Positions 6,723 through 7,494 of a stretch of 7,494 nt of DNA are shown piece by piece (within the stretch, counting starts at the first letter, position 1; each line of letters begins with the position of its first letter). The position numbers and the translations under genes were made by a program. Location: NCBI GenBank assembly GCA_026397575.1, contig JAPLUP010000367.1, positions 1 through 7,494 on the forward strand. Direction: 5' to 3'. The notes beneath the pieces are model-generated. The model was not told the origin of the DNA. It saw only the letters and a list, made by a program, of their open reading frames with translations, and did no database searches. The DNA comes from Candidatus Zixiibacteriota bacterium. Lineage in GTDB: Bacteria > Zixibacteria > MSB-5A5 > CAIYYT01.

Positions 6723-6730
6723 GGAGGTGA
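6723..6730 (+). promoter_or_regulatory. Strong Shine-Dalgarno site selecting a TTG start
   Basis: GGAGGTGA, a near-complete complement of the 16S rRNA end, is followed after two further bases by TTG at 6733. Counting from GGAGG the spacing is 5 bases. No in-frame ATG lies between the upstream stop (6598-6600) and this site, and the in-frame GTG at 6727 overlaps the site itself, so TTG is the best start. Confidence 0.7.
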
Positions 6731-6732
6731 GC

Positions 6733-7494
6733 TTGAGACCAAGCGTTATCGTCTGTTTTATTACATTTTTGTTGGTCACAGCCTGGGCAGGTTCCTACGG
6801 CGCCATCAATCCAATTCTAAACTATCAAGGGAGTCTAACTGACTCAAACGGCGTGCCGTATTCCGATGGCACGCATCAACTTATTTTCACCATCTATGCT
6901 GATTCGGTCGCTGGTGTTGCTCTCTGGAGCGAAACCATCGATCTGGTGTCCGAACACGGGCTGGTGCATGCCTATCTCGGTCAGGCGCAACCGTTTCCGG
7001 CGGACTTGTTCGAGAGCTACCCACTCTATTTGGGGATTGCTTACGAATCGAAGCAGGAATTTAGGCCTCGGCTGTTGATAGCCGCCTCGGTATATACCTT
7101 TCTGGCGCGCAACAGCCAAAATCTCGGCGGATATCCTGCCGATCACTTCGCCGACTCAGGTAAGATCGCTACCGCTGTTGCCGGTCACAATGCCGACGCG
7201 ACAGCGCATCATCCGATGCAAATCGATGCCTCAGAAATCGTCTCTGGCGTATTTGATCCCGATCGCATACCTCCACTGGAAATCGACTCCAGCGATATCA
7301 TTAACGGAAGCATTGCTGCCCGCAACCTCGCCGATTCAATTGTGACAGGAAGTAAACTTGCCGCATCGTCCGTGACCGGCGAAAAGGTAGTCGATGGTTC
7401 TCTCACCGGCGATGATCTCGCTGACTCCGCAGTCACTAGTGGCAAGCTTGCGACCGGCGCCGTCCAACAGGAGCATCTTGCCGCATCGTCCGTG
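6733..7494 (+). CDS. Secreted protein with NYQG-type N-terminal domain and ten-residue repeats (partial)
   Basis: The frame is open from TTG 6733 to the right window edge (254 codons, no stop). Residues 1-23 (MRPSVIVCFITFLLVTAWAG..) form a signal peptide with probable cleavage near Ala/Gly 19-23. Residues about 26-125 match, from memory, a common secreted-protein domain in uncultured bacteria: 'LNYQGSLTDSNGVPYSDGTH', 'FTIYADSVAGVALWSE', 'GLVHAYLG', 'YPLYLGIAY', 'FRPRLLIAASVYTFLAR'. The linker contains 'GHNADATAHH' (151-160). From residue 191 a decapeptide repeat of type x-S-V-T-G-x-K-L-A begins and continues to the edge. Such repeats occur in phage tail fibres and in large surface proteins, which suggests a fibrous secreted or surface protein. 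The gene is divergent from the propeller gene. Its function is unknown and the C-terminus is missing. Confidence 0.85.
   Translation, partial: MRPSVIVCFITFLLVTAWAGSYGAINPILNYQGSLTDSNGVPYSDGTHQLIFTIYADSVAGVALWSETIDLVSEHGLVHAYLGQAQPFPADLFESYPLYLGIAYESKQEFRPRLLIAASVYTFLARNSQNLGGYPADHFADSGKIATAVAGHNADATAHHPMQIDASEIVSGVFDPDRIPPLEIDSSDIINGSIAARNLADSIVTGSKLAASSVTGEKVVDGSLTGDDLADSAVTSGKLATGAVQQEHLAASSV
7303..7494 (+). repeat. Array of 30-bp units encoding a ten-residue repeat
   Basis: Successive units read NGSIAARNLA, DSIVTGSKLA, ASSVTGEKVV, DGSLTGDDLA, DSAVTSGKLA, TGAVQQEHLA, then ASSV at the edge: six full units and a partial. At the DNA level units have mostly diverged, but CTTGCCGCATCGTCCGTG occurs exactly at 7357-7374 and 7477-7494, 120 bp (four units) apart. 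The array continues beyond the window. Confidence 0.85.

Noticed and set aside
7303..7494. CRISPR-like array because of regular 30-bp spacing
   Set aside because: The periodicity is in the protein frame, there are no constant repeats with unique spacers, and the frame stays open throughout.

Overview
The window holds the start of an iron-sulfur cluster assembly operon, then a repeat-rich intergenic region with one small putative metallopeptidase gene, then a cluster of envelope or secreted-protein genes. GC content is moderate (about half). A lipobox signal, a membrane-anchored beta-propeller and a secreted fibre-like protein suggest a diderm environmental bacterium. Similar mixtures (SUF operon, 'NYQG...G' secreted proteins with SVTG-type repeats, REP-like palindromes) are familiar from uncultured FCB-group or Zixibacteria-like genomes, but that placement is a recollection-based guess.

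Region 1 (1-3030, all minus strand): sufC -> sufB -> sufD, tightly packed. sufB starts 5 bases after the sufC stop, and the sufD ATG directly abuts the sufB stop. sufD is cut by the left window edge. Together they encode the SufBCD scaffold/ATPase complex that builds Fe-S clusters; no cysteine desulfurase or SufE/SufU gene is visible. A palindrome at 3005-3029, just upstream of sufC, resembles an IscR/Rrf2-type operator and is the best regulatory candidate in the window.

Region 2 (3030-4338): a direct repeat of about 150 bp (3037-3188 and 4188-4336, roughly 88% identical over its first 110 aligned positions) brackets a plus-strand gene (3516-4178, GTG start). That gene encodes a 220-residue protein with an HEGEH (HExxH) zinc-peptidase motif, probably of the SprA-related family. 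Copy 1 runs into an inverted pair of REP-like palindromes (a REPIN-like doublet). Copy 2 lacks the second palindrome and ends 2 bases short of the next gene's stop codon.

Region 3 (4339-6516, minus strand): an unrecognised lipoprotein and, upstream of it, a membrane-anchored protein with seven propeller-blade motifs (two-component-regulator-propeller type, but with no signalling domain).

Region 4 (6517-7494): a 216-bp divergent intergenic region, then a plus-strand gene with a TTG start encoding a secreted protein. It has an 'LNYQGSLTD' N-terminal domain followed by a ten-residue repeat array that runs off the right edge. No RNA genes, CRISPR arrays, transposase genes or tRNA-associated att sites were seen.
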